Source: Epiperipatus broadwayi
Taxonomy: Eukaryota; Onychophora; Udeonychophora; Euonychophora; Peripatidae
Assembly: GCA_028023455.1 (NCBI GenBank)
Contig: JAQFVV010006545.1
Location: forward strand, 246,001-310,000
Length of the DNA stretch: 64,000 nucleotides
Direction: 5' to 3'
Below, piece by piece: positions 35,560-47,292 of the stretch. The notes under the pieces are model-generated. The model was not told the DNA's origin and made no database searches. It worked only from the letters and a program-made list of their open reading frames with translations. Position 1 is the stretch's first letter, and every line of letters begins with the position of its first letter. The position numbers and the translations under genes are program-made.

Positions 35560-36812
35560 CCCAATATACAAATTAATAGCAAGCCCTCTTATGCTAATGT
35601 TACACAGACAGGCCTATGAAAGCCTAACATTATGGCATGGAAAGCTTCAAAAAATCACAAAGATTTTTTCAATTTAATTGATGAAGAGGTGAAAGAGAAC
35701 TTTACTGAGATAACTACAGCAATCCCAATATTCTCAATCTAAATTTGAAGGAAAATGATCTTGACTTGATAGCAAACAGATTTAATAATACCTCCCAATT
35801 ACATAAATCCTTTTTTACTTCCACAGTGAAAACACCTCAATCTTGGCTGTTACCAACCCTTCATGTGATTTATATAAATTTCAGATCAATGAGCTTTATA
35901 ATGAGATAACAAAGAAAAAACTATGGAACCTGATTCATAAAATTCTGTAACATCCTAATAATCATTATGTAATAATTGAATTTAACAACCTGACTCAGAA
36001 ATTACTCTTCCAAAAAACTTTCAAATACCTTGATGAGATAATTATTTGCAACATTAACATGAATTGTCCTACAATCTTTTCAGAAAAAAATCAAGAATTG
36101 TTACCTTAAATTTAAAGAAAATGATTTGCAGCAATTACTTAAGCCCTATGGCAAGGTTTCAAATTTTAGATACCAAATGATTAAAGGGGTAGACTTTCCA
36201 GTATATACTAATACCACCAACTTTGGACTCTCTCTGAATAAAGAATGAAACCCTAATGACATTCCTACTCTCTACTATGCAGACCCTTCTGCTCTTGTCA
36301 TCACATTCCATGGCATTCCTCTGCAGTGTTTCTTCTGCCACCAGAGAAGCCATTTGGTGAGGGACTGCCCTGTCGGGATCTGCCATACTTGCAAAAGCAT
36401 TAAAAACAGAACATACCACTGTAATTCTGTTCCAGTGGTGCAGACTATGGATACACCCATTTTCAAGTCTGATCTTACAGCATCTGAAGCTATGAAAAAT
36501 TCCATCTACCTTCTATAGATTCCTTTGATGAAATTGCTCCTAACTCTTTACCATCTCCTGCACACTTTATAGAATGTGTTAGATGAGTCTTTTGAGTCAG
36601 CATCTTTGGTCATGGAGGAGACATCTCATTTGCCTCAGTCCACAAAAAGGAAGGCAGAGGAACCAAATATAGGTACCAAATCTCTTGGGAAACACATGCT
36701 CCAAAAACAAACAGCAATAGTCTTAGCTACTCAGACATTGAATACCATGTTTCCCAGCAACCAGGAAAAATGCAGGACTATTCCTAAGGCAGATAGCCAA
36801 AAACAATTGTGA
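35560..36812 (+). pseudogene. LINE ORF1 (nucleic-acid-binding, CCHC)
   Basis: Several broken stretches in register. Near 36110-36250 it reads LLKPYGKVSNFRYQMIKGV, an RRM-like end. At 36280-36420 it reads ALVITFHGIPLQCFFCHQ and on through HLVRDCP: a complete C-x2-C-x4-H-x4-C knuckle at 36326-36370, followed by a second Cys-rich knuckle (CHTC...HC). The frame 36576-36812 is a Ser/Glu/Lys-rich tail with STKRKAEEP. Such proteins bind the element's RNA. Stops at several places show decay. The minus-strand frames at 36159 and 36275 are shadows. Confidence 0.65.
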
Positions 36813-37184
36813 CTTATCCAATAAAGATCTAAGCAAACCTTTTCAAGCCACTGTTCCTATTAAGGATAATAAATTGTGGCTACCTAAGGTCTCCAAAACA
36901 ACAAATGCTAAACCAAAATCCATTAATAGCTTGTGTTACAAAGAGCCAAATGAAAGGACTTCTGGCCAGACTATGGATTCTCAAGAAGTTAGTGCTATGG
37001 AGTATCTTCCATGGATGGGCTGTGATCCAGAACATCAGGGGTGAAAGCTAGTATCCATTCTCTTAGTAGGATGAGTGATTGCTGAGTATGTAAACACATA
37101 TACACTAAATGCTCTTTCAATCATTCCCAAATTTCCACCACTTGTCCAATAAAAACACTATAAATTTCATGTTAAATTAATCCT

Positions 37185-37800
37185 ACATGAAGCTCAAAAT
37201 ATTGGGAATTAATATATGGGATCTGAGTTCCCTGAATAGGATGGATGCATTGACCAAATTGTTTAAACAATACTTACCACATATTGTGCATCTCTCCGAG
37301 ACGAAATTACACCAATTTTGAAACTCCAAAATCCTGAACCTCCTTGACAATCTTGGCTCCTTTTGTCATTCAGTTTCTCTTTCATCTGCTGGTGATATGG
37401 AAATCTTAATCTTCAATAGTATCCCATTTGAATCCTTTAAAATTAACTATATAAATCCACATATAGTTATTGCCACCCTATTCGACAAAGACTTCACTTT
37501 AAACATAATACCTCTACTGAAATGCATTACTCATCTAACAGATAATCTAACAGATCAACACCACACTTGCCTCCAACCCTTAACTGACTATTTTCCTGGG
37601 AGTCTTCAACACTTCCTACCACAAATTTACAGCTAAATATAATCATCACTTTAATGCAAGATTCATGAGTGAGAAAGCTTTTTCCCACTGAATGCCTTCT
37701 CCTTCTATACAGGTAGGTATACATCTCTGATAGACCTCATCTACCATACTCCCAATCTATATTTTCTAATTGATCCTCACTCCAACTTATAGCCTTCTCC
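37185..37800 (+). pseudogene. LINE ORF2 endonuclease fragment
   Basis: The frame starting ATGAAGCTC reads ILGINIWDLSSLNRMDAL, then HIVHLSETKL, with the family's catalytic Glu in SETKL. It continues at 37397 with a SAGDMEILIFNS block and FDKDFTLNIIP, and near 37690 reads SFYTGRYTSLIDLIYHTP, the T-S-x-I-D-L-I substrate-binding motif. This is an APE-type endonuclease. Frame breaks are at about 37316 and 37636. The reverse transcriptase is missing. Confidence 0.6.
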
Positions 37801-38035
37801 AACCACTTGGTATTATTCCTGAAACTATCTATAAACCTTGGTTCATGCAATATTCCAAGACTTAGCACAACCACAAGAATCCTTCTCAAGTCTGCATTGC
37901 CTGAAGCCATCATCTCTGAGGCATATATATATTTTCACAAGTTTCATATTCTTTCTCTGCTACAGGTTGATTCCTGGTTTTCCTTCATCCATATTTTAAT
38001 ATCCCTAATCTCAAACTATACTTCATATGATGATT

Positions 38036-38284
38036 AATCTTTAATATATAAACAAGTTACTAAAAATTCCAATTTTTTTGTGTGGGTCTCAAAATCAGAA
38101 TATGTAAGCATCAGATGGACCTTTAACAAATTGTAGATGTAATTTGCATAATAAAATAGTCAAACCTTTCCACTTTTATCTAATAGAAATGATAATTTCT
38201 GAATGAGTGATTGTTTAGTCCGAAGACCCCCACAAAAAAATTGGAATTTTTAGTAACTTGTTTACATATTAAAGATTAATTTTG
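38036..38284. mobile_element. MITE with 56-bp terminal inverted repeats
   Basis: The left arm TAATCTTTAATATATAAACA... (38036-38092) and right arm (38223-38284) are near-perfect reverse complements, both containing ACAAGTTACTAAAAATTCCAA. The centre (about 130 bp) is unique. TA at both outer edges would fit a Tc1/mariner-type target site, but this is inference. It sits where the LINE sequence stops. Confidence 0.75.
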
Positions 38285-39432
38285 GAAATATTTTTGTAAA
38301 ATACTTCCTTTAAACCAAAAACCTACATGACTCCAATTAGAATTTTTTATTTGAAAATATTTATTTTTAAGAAAGTAAATCATAAAAAGTTTATTATGAC
38401 AAAGTGGAAAAAGTTTTTACTGGATAACAGAATAGATTTTTGTTAATCCCTGTAAATATATATTTTTTCAATTTTAGTCACACTAAATTTAATATTCAAT
38501 TTTAACATATATTTTCTTTCTTTAAAAATAAATAACCCTAAATTCCTTTTGAATTTAAATTTGGAATTATAATGTCTAATATTTTGTTCTACTAACTTTT
38601 TGAATAGATAAAATTACATTTGTTATGCAAGGTGCTATTATTATAGTTAAAACTCAATCTAATATTTATTTTTTCTGTTTTATAAAGTTGAAATATAACT
38701 TTTAGAATGTCCATTGTTTTAAAGTCACATTTGTAATAAATAATATAAAGATTATCAATATATAAAATAGAAAAAGTTTAATTGTAAATATGAAATATTC
38801 AAATATGGAAAAAAATCTCACTTGGACCTTTCAAATAAGAAAGGAGAAGTTACATCCTGAAACAGTTAATAAGTTTAGCAATTGCAATAATAATATTAAT
38901 GTATGACAAGGCTAAGTTTCAAAGTCTTTTAATATGTCATATAAAAAATTGCAACTTGATCATTAAGCCTAATCTTAACATTCATGATGTGTTTATGACA
39001 AATTATATAAAATAGGAAGGATGTAATCAGAGATTACTTATGATTTATGGTATTTATTGTCTAGTTTATATACATCTGATTGCATATATTTAATGTTAGG
39101 TTAATTGATTATAATGTGTTATAATATTAAAAAACAGCCATGGACAAACTTTTTAAACCATGAGTAATTTTTATTTTTTTCTAAGTTGTGTGGTCTATAT
39201 GGCCAAATAATGTATATTACTATCATCACTTGAAAGGCCTTTAACTATTCAAAGAAGTATTGCACTACATAATCTATATCAATCTTTGATATCTTGGTAT
39301 ATAATTATTATTTTTTAATTTTACAAATGATTTTATCCAAGATAAAAAAATATATTTTTTGGTTTCATTATACTTATTATTAAAAATACAGACTAATATA
39401 GGCAAAAGGCTAATGTATATGTTAAAGTTATC
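38285..39432. other. No gene seen
   Basis: AT-rich non-coding DNA; no domain in the minus-strand frame 39274-39462. Confidence 0.45.
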
Positions 39433-39445
39433 ATAATCTTTTTTG

Positions 39446-40034
39446 AAATAACTGAAACACACAGGCTTATTATATGCATGTGTTTATATATGTAATATAT
39501 AGGGTATATGAGCACAGACTTTCTCACGACCCACCCCTCTCCACATATATTACATATATAAACGCAGGTATATAATAAGCCTGTGTGTTTCAGTTATTTT
39601 ACAGTAGAGATGTCTGCCCATCTCTTGCATGTGTATTAAATGGATTATGTTCTGTACATGAGGGGTCAGATTGACCTTATGTCAACATGGGTGTGACAAA
39701 AATATCGACCTCAGGGTGGCCTTTGAGCGTTCCATCATCAGAATTTCAATTGGATGGATGGTTGAAGAGTTGGAGTGTGGAATAAATTGAAGTTTGTCCA
39801 TTAAAGTATAAGGTTTGGCTATCTTAATATATATATATATCTGAGCACTTATAGCATATATGTGTAGAGATGGTAATCTGGACCAACTGATGATTGCTGG
39901 TTTAGCATGAAATACGTATATTGGTGATTATTTATCTTTTCAACATATACGTGTTCAAGTGTATCAGTGTTATGAAATAGTGTGGAGAGTGGTGGGTCAT
40001 GTGAAAGTCTGTGCTCATATACCCTATATATTAC
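39446..40034 (+). mobile_element. Hammerhead repeat unit R3 with target duplication
   Basis: A 589-bp unit flanked by an exact 13-bp direct repeat ATAATCTTTTTTG (39433-39445 and 40035-40047). It starts with a hairpin (arms 39445-39499 and 39546-39600). Next to that, 39500-39548 is the inverse of the unit's own end (39980-40031; AGGGTATATGAGCACAGAC and its complement). R3 proper, homologous to R1/R2, runs 39748-40034. No protein frame. The structure, an inverted scrap of the 3' end at the 5' side, is like that of the PLEs in this window. Confidence 0.75.
39875..39929 (+). ncRNA. Hammerhead ribozyme, intact core (R3)
   Basis: Core CTGATGA 39887-39893 and GAAA 39909-39912. Stem II is TGCT/AGCA. 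Stem III is two pairs closed by ACGT. The cleavage triplet is AUA. Stem I is CCAA/TTGG plus an outer AATC (39875-39878) pairing with GATT (39926-39929). Compared with R2 the outer helix has changed on both sides and still pairs, and the stem III loop has changed ATGC to ACGT. That is the pattern expected of a maintained structure. Confidence 0.75.
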
Positions 40035-40047
40035 ATAATCTTTTTTG

Positions 40048-40790
40048 TAAAATAGGAAACTTTTATTCTGCCATTACAATTCAAAAGTGATGTTAGGACT
40101 GAGCTATGTACTTTTCAATTTATATAGTTTTGAAAAAAAATTGTATATTTTACCATGGGTAAAGAAAATATGTTATTTATGTTTTAATCATATTTTCCAT
40201 GTTAAAGTTTCCAAATGCTTAAAACATGAACTTAACATTCGATTCTAATCTAATAATTTTTTTTATAAATGTCTCTCAAATTTAAAATAAAGGATCATTA
40301 TTTCCTTATAATATTTGACTTTCCTTGAATGTATTTATATTTTTGGCAATTTATTAGAAATGCTTTTTAAATTATTCAGTTTATTTGTTATCAGTTTGAA
40401 AGACAATGATCATATCAGATAATTTTTTTTTCTTGCAATTGTGAGTTTAGTTTATTAAAACATTTAATTATGTCTCCAAAAACAAATAAAACTATCAATC
40501 AAAAATCATTGCTAAGTTATTATATATGTTTCTTCTTTTTTATTTCTTGACCACAACAAATCTTTCTTTTTGTAAAAAAATCGGAATCTTTATAAAGTAT
40601 ATCCTAACTGACCTAAGATATATTTGGCTGTTAGGACAACTTCATAAACTCAGATTACTTTTCTTATATGTTTGACCTAAACATTATTTTCTGAAAATTA
40701 TTTTGAACAAATTTCACATTTTAATGCAGGGTTTTTATAACAGGCAGCACTTTCAAAATTATTACAACAAAGAATTGCTAATAATAGTAC
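40048..40790. other. No gene seen
   Basis: AT-rich non-coding DNA. Confidence 0.45.
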
Positions 40791-41023
40791 CAAACTCTCC
40801 ATATATTATATGCCACTAAGTGCAAGCCTTCATAATCAATGGATGCAGAAAGGTTTGTGCATAAAATCCCTAACTGGTGCCTACTCATTCAATATCTCCA
40901 GACTAGTTTCTATCTTGTGGCCTTCATCAGTGAGGAGTTTTGAATTTGAAAACATTGCACTTAGATCTTAAGATCCATTGATTATGAAGATTTGCACTTG
41001 GTGGCACTACTGTATGGAGAGTT
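40791..41023. mobile_element. Foldback/MITE with about 50-bp inverted ends
   Basis: Left end AACTCTCCATA...TGCCACTAAGTGCAAG...CATAATCAATGGA (40793-40842). Right end TCCATTGATTATGAAG...TTGCACTTGGTGGCA...TATGGAGAGTT (40974-41023). The arms are reverse complements with small indels. The core of about 130 bp has no frame. Confidence 0.7.
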
Positions 41024-43149
41024 ATGCTTATTAACAGCATGTGTACACATATAAAATGGTGTTCATGTAAAAGGAATTGCTGATGAATAATGAAAGATTA
41101 CAAATAATATCTAGAAAATCACCATCTCTAAGACAACTAGGCAAAAACTCTATTTTCTTTTAACTTTGATCTTAGACCATCTATTGTCATTGATACAACT
41201 TTGTATGTCTCAATTGTTTCTTTTCAATATAATTTTGTAAAACAGGTAAATATCTTCACAGCATATTTTTTAGAGATAATGTTGGTAATAAGTCTTTTTC
41301 TCATAATCATGACTTTAAAAACATTCTTATAAAAGTACAAAACTTAAAAAATATCATCTATGTTCATGGGTTCATAAAACTACAGGCAAAATAAGTATAA
41401 TTATTGATATTTTTGGTCAATTGTTCAATCAAATCACAATTCATAATGATATTTGTTTTGTCTTTTTGATAAAAGATGCATATATTTGGTTGCAGAAATA
41501 ATTTCATTATTATTCTTTAATAAATCAAATAATGAATCACTTATATTCAGAAACAATTCTATTGTTTATTTATTCATCAGAAAATGTTTAAATTATGTTA
41601 ACATACCATCAGCATGATAGGATGAAATCTGTGATTTCTATAATATATAATTATTGGTCAGTAATATGACATAGATTAACTGCCTGATTCACTTTTGAAT
41701 TTCTAATTGTTATTAAACCTTCATGCATACTTTTAAAATGTTTTTTTATTTATTTATTTCATGTATTATTAAACTTCTTTTTAAAAAATATAAATTAAGC
41801 CTTCTATTTCGATAAAATACTTAAATTGGAATCAATATGTATGCACCTACCACAAAAGTTACAGAAAATTGAGAATCTTTGCATAGTATTCCATTGATTT
41901 TTTAGTCAATAATGATTTTGTGCTGTGATGTAAATTAATTTATGCCAATTAAGAACCCAATTATTAGATTTTGATTTATTTCAAACCAAAATATATTTAA
42001 AAAAATACAAATGTAAGTATGTATGAAAATTAATTATTTATTTTTCCATCTTTTTTTAAATTATTACTTTGCTTTAATTCAAGATGGTAAGCCCAAAATA
42101 TTTTGGTCTACTAATTAATCCCAGTCAACATATTTTATAACCTTAATGTAAGGAAAAAAACATTACTTTATTAATATTTATTTTATCTTCTATTGGAAAA
42201 ATAAATCTTAACATATTTAGTTAATTAAAGATCAATGTTTAACCCTTCCAACATGCAGCCTAAACTCTTACATTTCAGTATTTTCTGACATTTTTCTTTG
42301 TTTCACAAATCAACATAAATATATGATTAAATGATTATTACTTATTTGAAAATAATAATTTTAATTTCATTTGATAGATACTTGTGTTCACTACTTCAAT
42401 AAATTTTAAATGTTCATATTTTGTTTCAGTAAATATTAAAAAAATGAGATTGTAATCAAAACAAAGAGTTTACATGTCATCATTTCTAGAAAGATTATTT
42501 TCAGTTCACAAAATCAATGAAATTTTTCTTAATTATTATTATTTTTAAAAATGAAAACAAATATTTATTTATTTCTACTATATCTAATGAATTATGCTTT
42601 AAAAGTTTAAAATATTTGAATATTTATTGCAAAATTGCAATATTTTCATAGTCATAAATATAAGTAGATTGCTTACATAGAAGCTAAGCTTGTAAACTGC
42701 TTCAATGCTAGTTTAAATTCTCTGGTAATATAACATTATAGTTTTGAAAATAAAGTATTTCAAGTCAAAATAAGTTATTAATAATTTATATTCCTTGATA
42801 TCTAATAAAGATAGTGGCTGCAGAAAGGAGTTTTCTTTAACTGAAAGAAGATCATTTGATTCCTCTTGGAGGACTTAAAGGAAGTGAGCAGGGCAAATTC
42901 CTAATGTCCATTCAATACATTCTTGTCATTACAGCTGTTATTATTATGTGATTATTCATATAGTATGTGAACATGAATGGGCTGCTTACCAAAATGCATT
43001 AGCCATCATGGTGAGTTTATTGGCTTTTTACCTCTGAGTTTATGATCAAGAAACACCATGGTCTTTCTTCTGAATTGCCTGTTAAGGTGAATAAATGTAT
43101 ATGTAAATGATAAATATTTTTTCAATAGATATATAAAATCATCACAGAA
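41024..43149. other. No gene seen
   Basis: AT-rich non-coding DNA. 42810-42925 is less AT-rich but has no recognisable frame. Confidence 0.45.
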
Positions 43150-43283
43150 AAAAATAAATTATGGTCCTTATTCTCAGGAGGCTGTAACGTCACCAACCAA
43201 GGCCACAGTTGGTGGTCAAAGGCAAATGGTGCTAAGAATCTCTTGATTGTGCACCCAGGCTGCTATTTGATGATGAATTTTTA

Positions 43284-43983
43284 TTTAAGTACTTACAACT
43301 GCAGATTACATTCAAGGGAAAAAAGATTGCAAGAATTAGAAGAATAACTGTCTTATAATAAATGGGACAATATTGGACTTTGTGAAGTTAGGAGAAAAGG
43401 TGAAGAGACAATTGATTTAAAAAGTGGACATGTACTCTATTATAAAGGCATAAGTATTGGAAATACAAGTAGAGTAGGATTCATTATAAATAGAAAGTGG
43501 AATAACAACATTGTGGAGATTAATGGTGTATCAGACAGAATGGCAAAATTAGTTATACAACTTAATAGCAGATACCAAATGCAGATAATTCAGGTTTATG
43601 CTCCAACAAGTTCTCATAGTGATGAAGTAGTAGAAGAGTTTTATATAGATGTACAAAAGGCTTTTGATCAGAATAAACAACATTTTAAAATTGTTATGGG
43701 AGATTTTAATGCTAGAATTGATAAACAAATGAAAGATGAAAGTGCTCTAGATGATTTTGGTTATGGTAATAGAAATGAGGAAGGACATTGACTTATGGAA
43801 TTTTCAGAAAAAGTAAAATGTTATATTATGAATTATTTTTTTGAGAAAAATATTAAAAGGAAGTGGACATGGAAGCATCCAAATGAAGTTACAGCAGCAT
43901 TGGATTATATTTTGACTAACATAAAATATATATTTCATGATTGTAATGTTTTTAATAAATTTAACACAGGAAGTGATCATTGA
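43284..43983 (+). pseudogene. RTE endonuclease domain
   Basis: Starts near TYNCRLHSREKRLQELEE, corresponding to the family's NVRTL start, then a stop, then NIGLCEVRRKGEETIDL with the catalytic Glu, GHVLYYKGI, QVYAPTSSHSDEVVEEFY, KIVMGDFNARI, a stop at 43789, KWTWKHPNEVTAALDYIL, and TGSDH at the end with a stop at 43981 where the family reads SDHR. This is an APE-like endonuclease that would nick target DNA. The order of motifs is complete. Confidence 0.85.
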
Positions 43984-46092
43984 TTAGTAAGATGTAAGAT
44001 ATTTGTTAATGCAAAACTAGAGAGACAAAAATTATTAAGAAAAACAATATTTACAGTTGATATTTCTAATCTTCAGAAACATTCTAATGAATTTAAATTA
44101 GAACTTACAAATCGGTTTCAAGTATTAGTAGATTTTGAACATGATTCAGATTTGAATGAAATTAATAAGAAAATAACTGATACACTTTTAAAAACTGCAA
44201 CAAAGATAGCTGGTAGAAAAAAGCAGCAATTGACCAATAAAATTTCTACTGAGACTAGAGAATTTATGAAGAAAAGAAGGAATATGAAGATATACAAAAA
44301 TGATGCATTAAAAAGGATTGAATACCTCGAATTTTGTAAAATGGTGTGGAAAAGAGTTGAAAATGATATAAGAAAGTATAACTGTGAACTAGCAAGGAAA
44401 GCTGTAGAAGAGAATAAAAGTCTCAAGAGTGTAAAACAACATTTTGATATTGGTAGGAAATTTATGTCTGCAATAAGAAAAAAAGATGAAATTATTACTA
44501 AAAAGAGAGATGACATCATGAAATGGGTAGAAGACTTTTATCAAGAATTATATAGTAATAAAGAACATGTACCTCCTATATCTATTATATCTTTCAAATT
44601 ACCCAGAATTTTAAATGAAGAAGTGAGACATGCATTTAAATTTATGAAGAAAGAAAAGGCTCTAGGTAATGATGGAATTATAATTGATATATTAAAAGAA
44701 GCAGGTGAAGAAATAGAATTTTTTTAGCAAAGTTATATACCAAATGTCTAAATGATGAAGATGTTCCAGATGATTGGAAGAATGTGGTATTAATATTAAT
44801 ATTTTAAAAAGGTGATAAAGAAGATATTAGAATTACAGTCCTATCAGCCTTTTATCAGTTTCATATAAAAATTTTACCAAGATAACTACAACTCCTCTAC
44901 AGTGAACATTGGATTTCCACCAACCAAGAGAACAAGCAGGATTTAAAAGTGGTTTTAATACAGTAGATCATATCCAGGTATTGAGAGAAGTTATAGAAAG
45001 GACAAATGAATATGAGTTGCCATTATGCTTTGGATTTGTAGATTATGAAAAGGCATTTGATTCTATAAATATTTCTTCAGTGATTAAAGCATTGGATCAT
45101 CAAGGTATAGATCCAGGATATTGTTATATTTTAAAGAATATTTATAAAAATGCAACAGCAACAATTAGATTACATAATGATACTAGGAAAGTCAACATTG
45201 AGAAGGGTGTAATTAGACATGCGTGACTCCATATTTCCAAAACTTTTTACAACAGTGTTGCAAGAAGTATTTTGTGGATTAAAATGGGAAGCTAAAGAAG
45301 TAAAAGCAAATGGAGATTATTTAAGTCATTTAGATTTTGCAGATTATGTAGTTGTTTTTGCAAATAATGCTTTAGAGCTGCAGAAAACGTTGTAGGAGTT
45401 ATCAGATGAAAGTAGGAAAGTAGAACTAAAGATAAATGTTAAAAAGACTAAAGTAATGTTTAATGGATTTTCTCAAAATATAAAAATAAAGATTGATTAT
45501 GATGAGTTAGAAGAAGTTAACAGCTACAAATACCTTGGTCAGATTATTAATACAGATGGAAACATAATGGATGAAATTAATCATAGAATTAAACTTGGCT
45601 GGAGTGCTTTTGGTAGAAATAACTTGATACTAAAAGGAAATATGCCTATGTGTTTGAAAAGGAAGGTTTTTAATAAATGTGTTTTACCAGTTCTTACTTA
45701 TGGATCTGAGACTTGGACACTTAATAGAAGAGCAATACTGAGATTTCAGACCACTCAAAGAAATATAGAGAGATGTATGCTGGAAGTAACAAGAAGAGAT
45801 TGAAAATGCAATATATGGCTAAGAGGACAAACAGGTGTTACTGACCTCATTGAAAAAAATAAGACTGAAATGGAGTTGGGCTGGACATATTACTAGAAGA
45901 GATGATAATAAATGGACACTTGAAATCTTAAACTGGATTCCAAGAGATTGTAAAAGACCAATAAAGAAACCACATGTGAGATGTATGGATGAAATAAGAA
46001 AGTGTGCATGGGGTGTTGGGGAGAAGAGAGCAAAAGATCAGAGAAGATGGATTGAAGAGACTTTTATCCTGCAGTGGATTGATAATGATTGA
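43984..46092 (+). pseudogene. RTE reverse transcriptase and C-terminus
   Basis: 44152-44727 is the linker and fingers (DIMKWVEDFYQELYS, then EKALGNDGI, for the family's KAxGxDGI). After a stop at 44725, 44909-45226 has EQAGFKSGFNTVDHIQVL and motif A, FVDYEKAFDSI. A shift near 45222 breaks motif B (GV...DSIFPKLF). Motif C reads FADYVVVFA where FADD is required, so one catalytic Asp is lost. 45456-45803 carries KYLGQIINTDGNI and VLPVLTYGSETWTL, and 45835-46092 carries KWSWAGHITRRDDNKW, then RRWIEETF. The minus-strand frame at 44118 is a shadow. Confidence 0.9.
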
Positions 46093-46105
46093 TGATGATG
46101 ATGAA

Positions 46106-47104
46106 TAAATATAGTGTAAATTATTGTGAAAAATATCTAAAACAGTAATAAATTCTCAAATAAACACGTTTTTGGTCATTGGAACTATTTTCTGTAAATA
46201 ACGTTAAAACGCGAACGTTTTACAGCCTTGGCAACAGACAAATGGCTGAACATGTCAGGGCGGGCTTATGTCTATTATAAGAGCTGGAATTTTTAGATTT
46301 TCCCGCCTTCTAGCATAAATTTTTCAGTGAAATTTTTATACAATAAAAATATACCGTTTTACATGCATTTTAACATATAATACGAAAAAATTCACCAAGG
46401 AACGAAGTGGCCAAAAAAAAAAAAAAAAAAACGAAATAATTTGCGGAAGCGTCCCAAAGGCACAAAAATATTATTTTTAGTGTTTTTACATTATTCGGAA
46501 ATCAGTCAAGAAATATTAATTGTTAAATTCTGCCATTTTTAGCAGTGAAATAAATTTCTCAGAGATACATATATAAGTATTTATCCATAATATCACTAAC
46601 TTAATGTAAATTTGCATCTTATAGCTAAATAATTTTAGAATAAATACTCAAATTCAAATTTATAAAAAAAAAATGCCGAAATTAATTTAATAGTGCAATT
46701 GATTTTACAGATAATGAGATGTGATAGAAACTAGAGTTTTATCTTAACTATAATACAATTCTACAATAAAATGTACTTAATAGTTGTAATAAATACTGTC
46801 CAATAGAAAGTTGAATTTGACCAAATCAGATTGTTTTGAAACCGACTATCTAAGTGGTATAATACTAATTGCTAACTAACCTTTGGATGTTTCTATAAAT
46901 TTTATGTAAATTGCAATTGAATAGAAATGCCTAAATTGTTTGGCATCTTTATCTTTTCTGAGATTTATTCAGATCAGACTCACAATTTAAATCATAATCT
47001 GGTGAAAAATGATCTATTTTGGTAATATCTTAATTTTTTTTAAAAATTTGTCTCACAAAAATGTTATCAAAGGTATATTACTGAAGAAATGAAATAATAT
47101 ACAG
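46106..47104. other. No gene seen
   Basis: AT-rich DNA. 46180-46320 is less AT-rich (AACGTTAAAACGCGAACG, then GGCGGGCTTATG), and an A-run sits at 46413-46431. Function unknown. Confidence 0.45.
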
Positions 47105-47129
47105 TGATGAGGTAACTGGATTTTGTCAA

Positions 47130-47285
47130 CTCAATCTATATTCATTATCCATTCCATTTCAAGCAACTGATACACATGATCACATAAATGAAAAAAAAAA
47201 GATCCCCAGTATAAGTATTTTATGCATAATCAGCAGTCGCTAGTTGGCCAGATCATTATCTCCCACACATATATACAACCTGTGC
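47130..47285 (-). mobile_element. Hammerhead repeat R4, truncated
   Basis: The minus strand matches R2/R3 from GTTGTATATATGTGTGGGAGA through the hammerhead region (47201-47254) to TGATCATGTGTATCAGTTGC. The core is lost (CTAGCGA for CTGATGA), but the outer helix GATC/GATC and stem II TGCTG...TATGCA are partly kept. It is cut by the LTR-B end at about 47293. Confidence 0.6.
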
Positions 47286-47292
47286 TCTGTGT

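Larger units (their letters stand above)
35430..38035 (+). mobile_element. Decayed LINE with ORF1 and start of ORF2
   Basis: Base composition rises above the surroundings, and coding-like sequence of a non-LTR retrotransposon is visible: an ORF1 with CCHC knuckles (to about 36812) and an endonuclease start (from 37185). No reverse transcriptase follows: the copy stops at about 38035, at a MITE. The clade cannot be set without the RT; the ORF1 style suggests a CR1/I/Jockey-like element rather than RTE. Confidence 0.7.
43150..46105 (+). mobile_element. RTE-type LINE, near full length but inactivated
   Basis: One long broken ORF encodes endonuclease then reverse transcriptase with the C-terminal WAGHITRR-type tail, ending in a (GAT)n run (46080-46103: TGATTGATGATGATGATGAA), typical of RTE 3' ends. 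43150-43280 is probably its 5' untranslated region. At least six stops or frame shifts are visible. Confidence 0.85.

Noticed and set aside
36159-36505. Minus-strand frames of 86 and 76 codons
   Set aside because: Antisense of the LINE ORF1 knuckle region on the plus strand.
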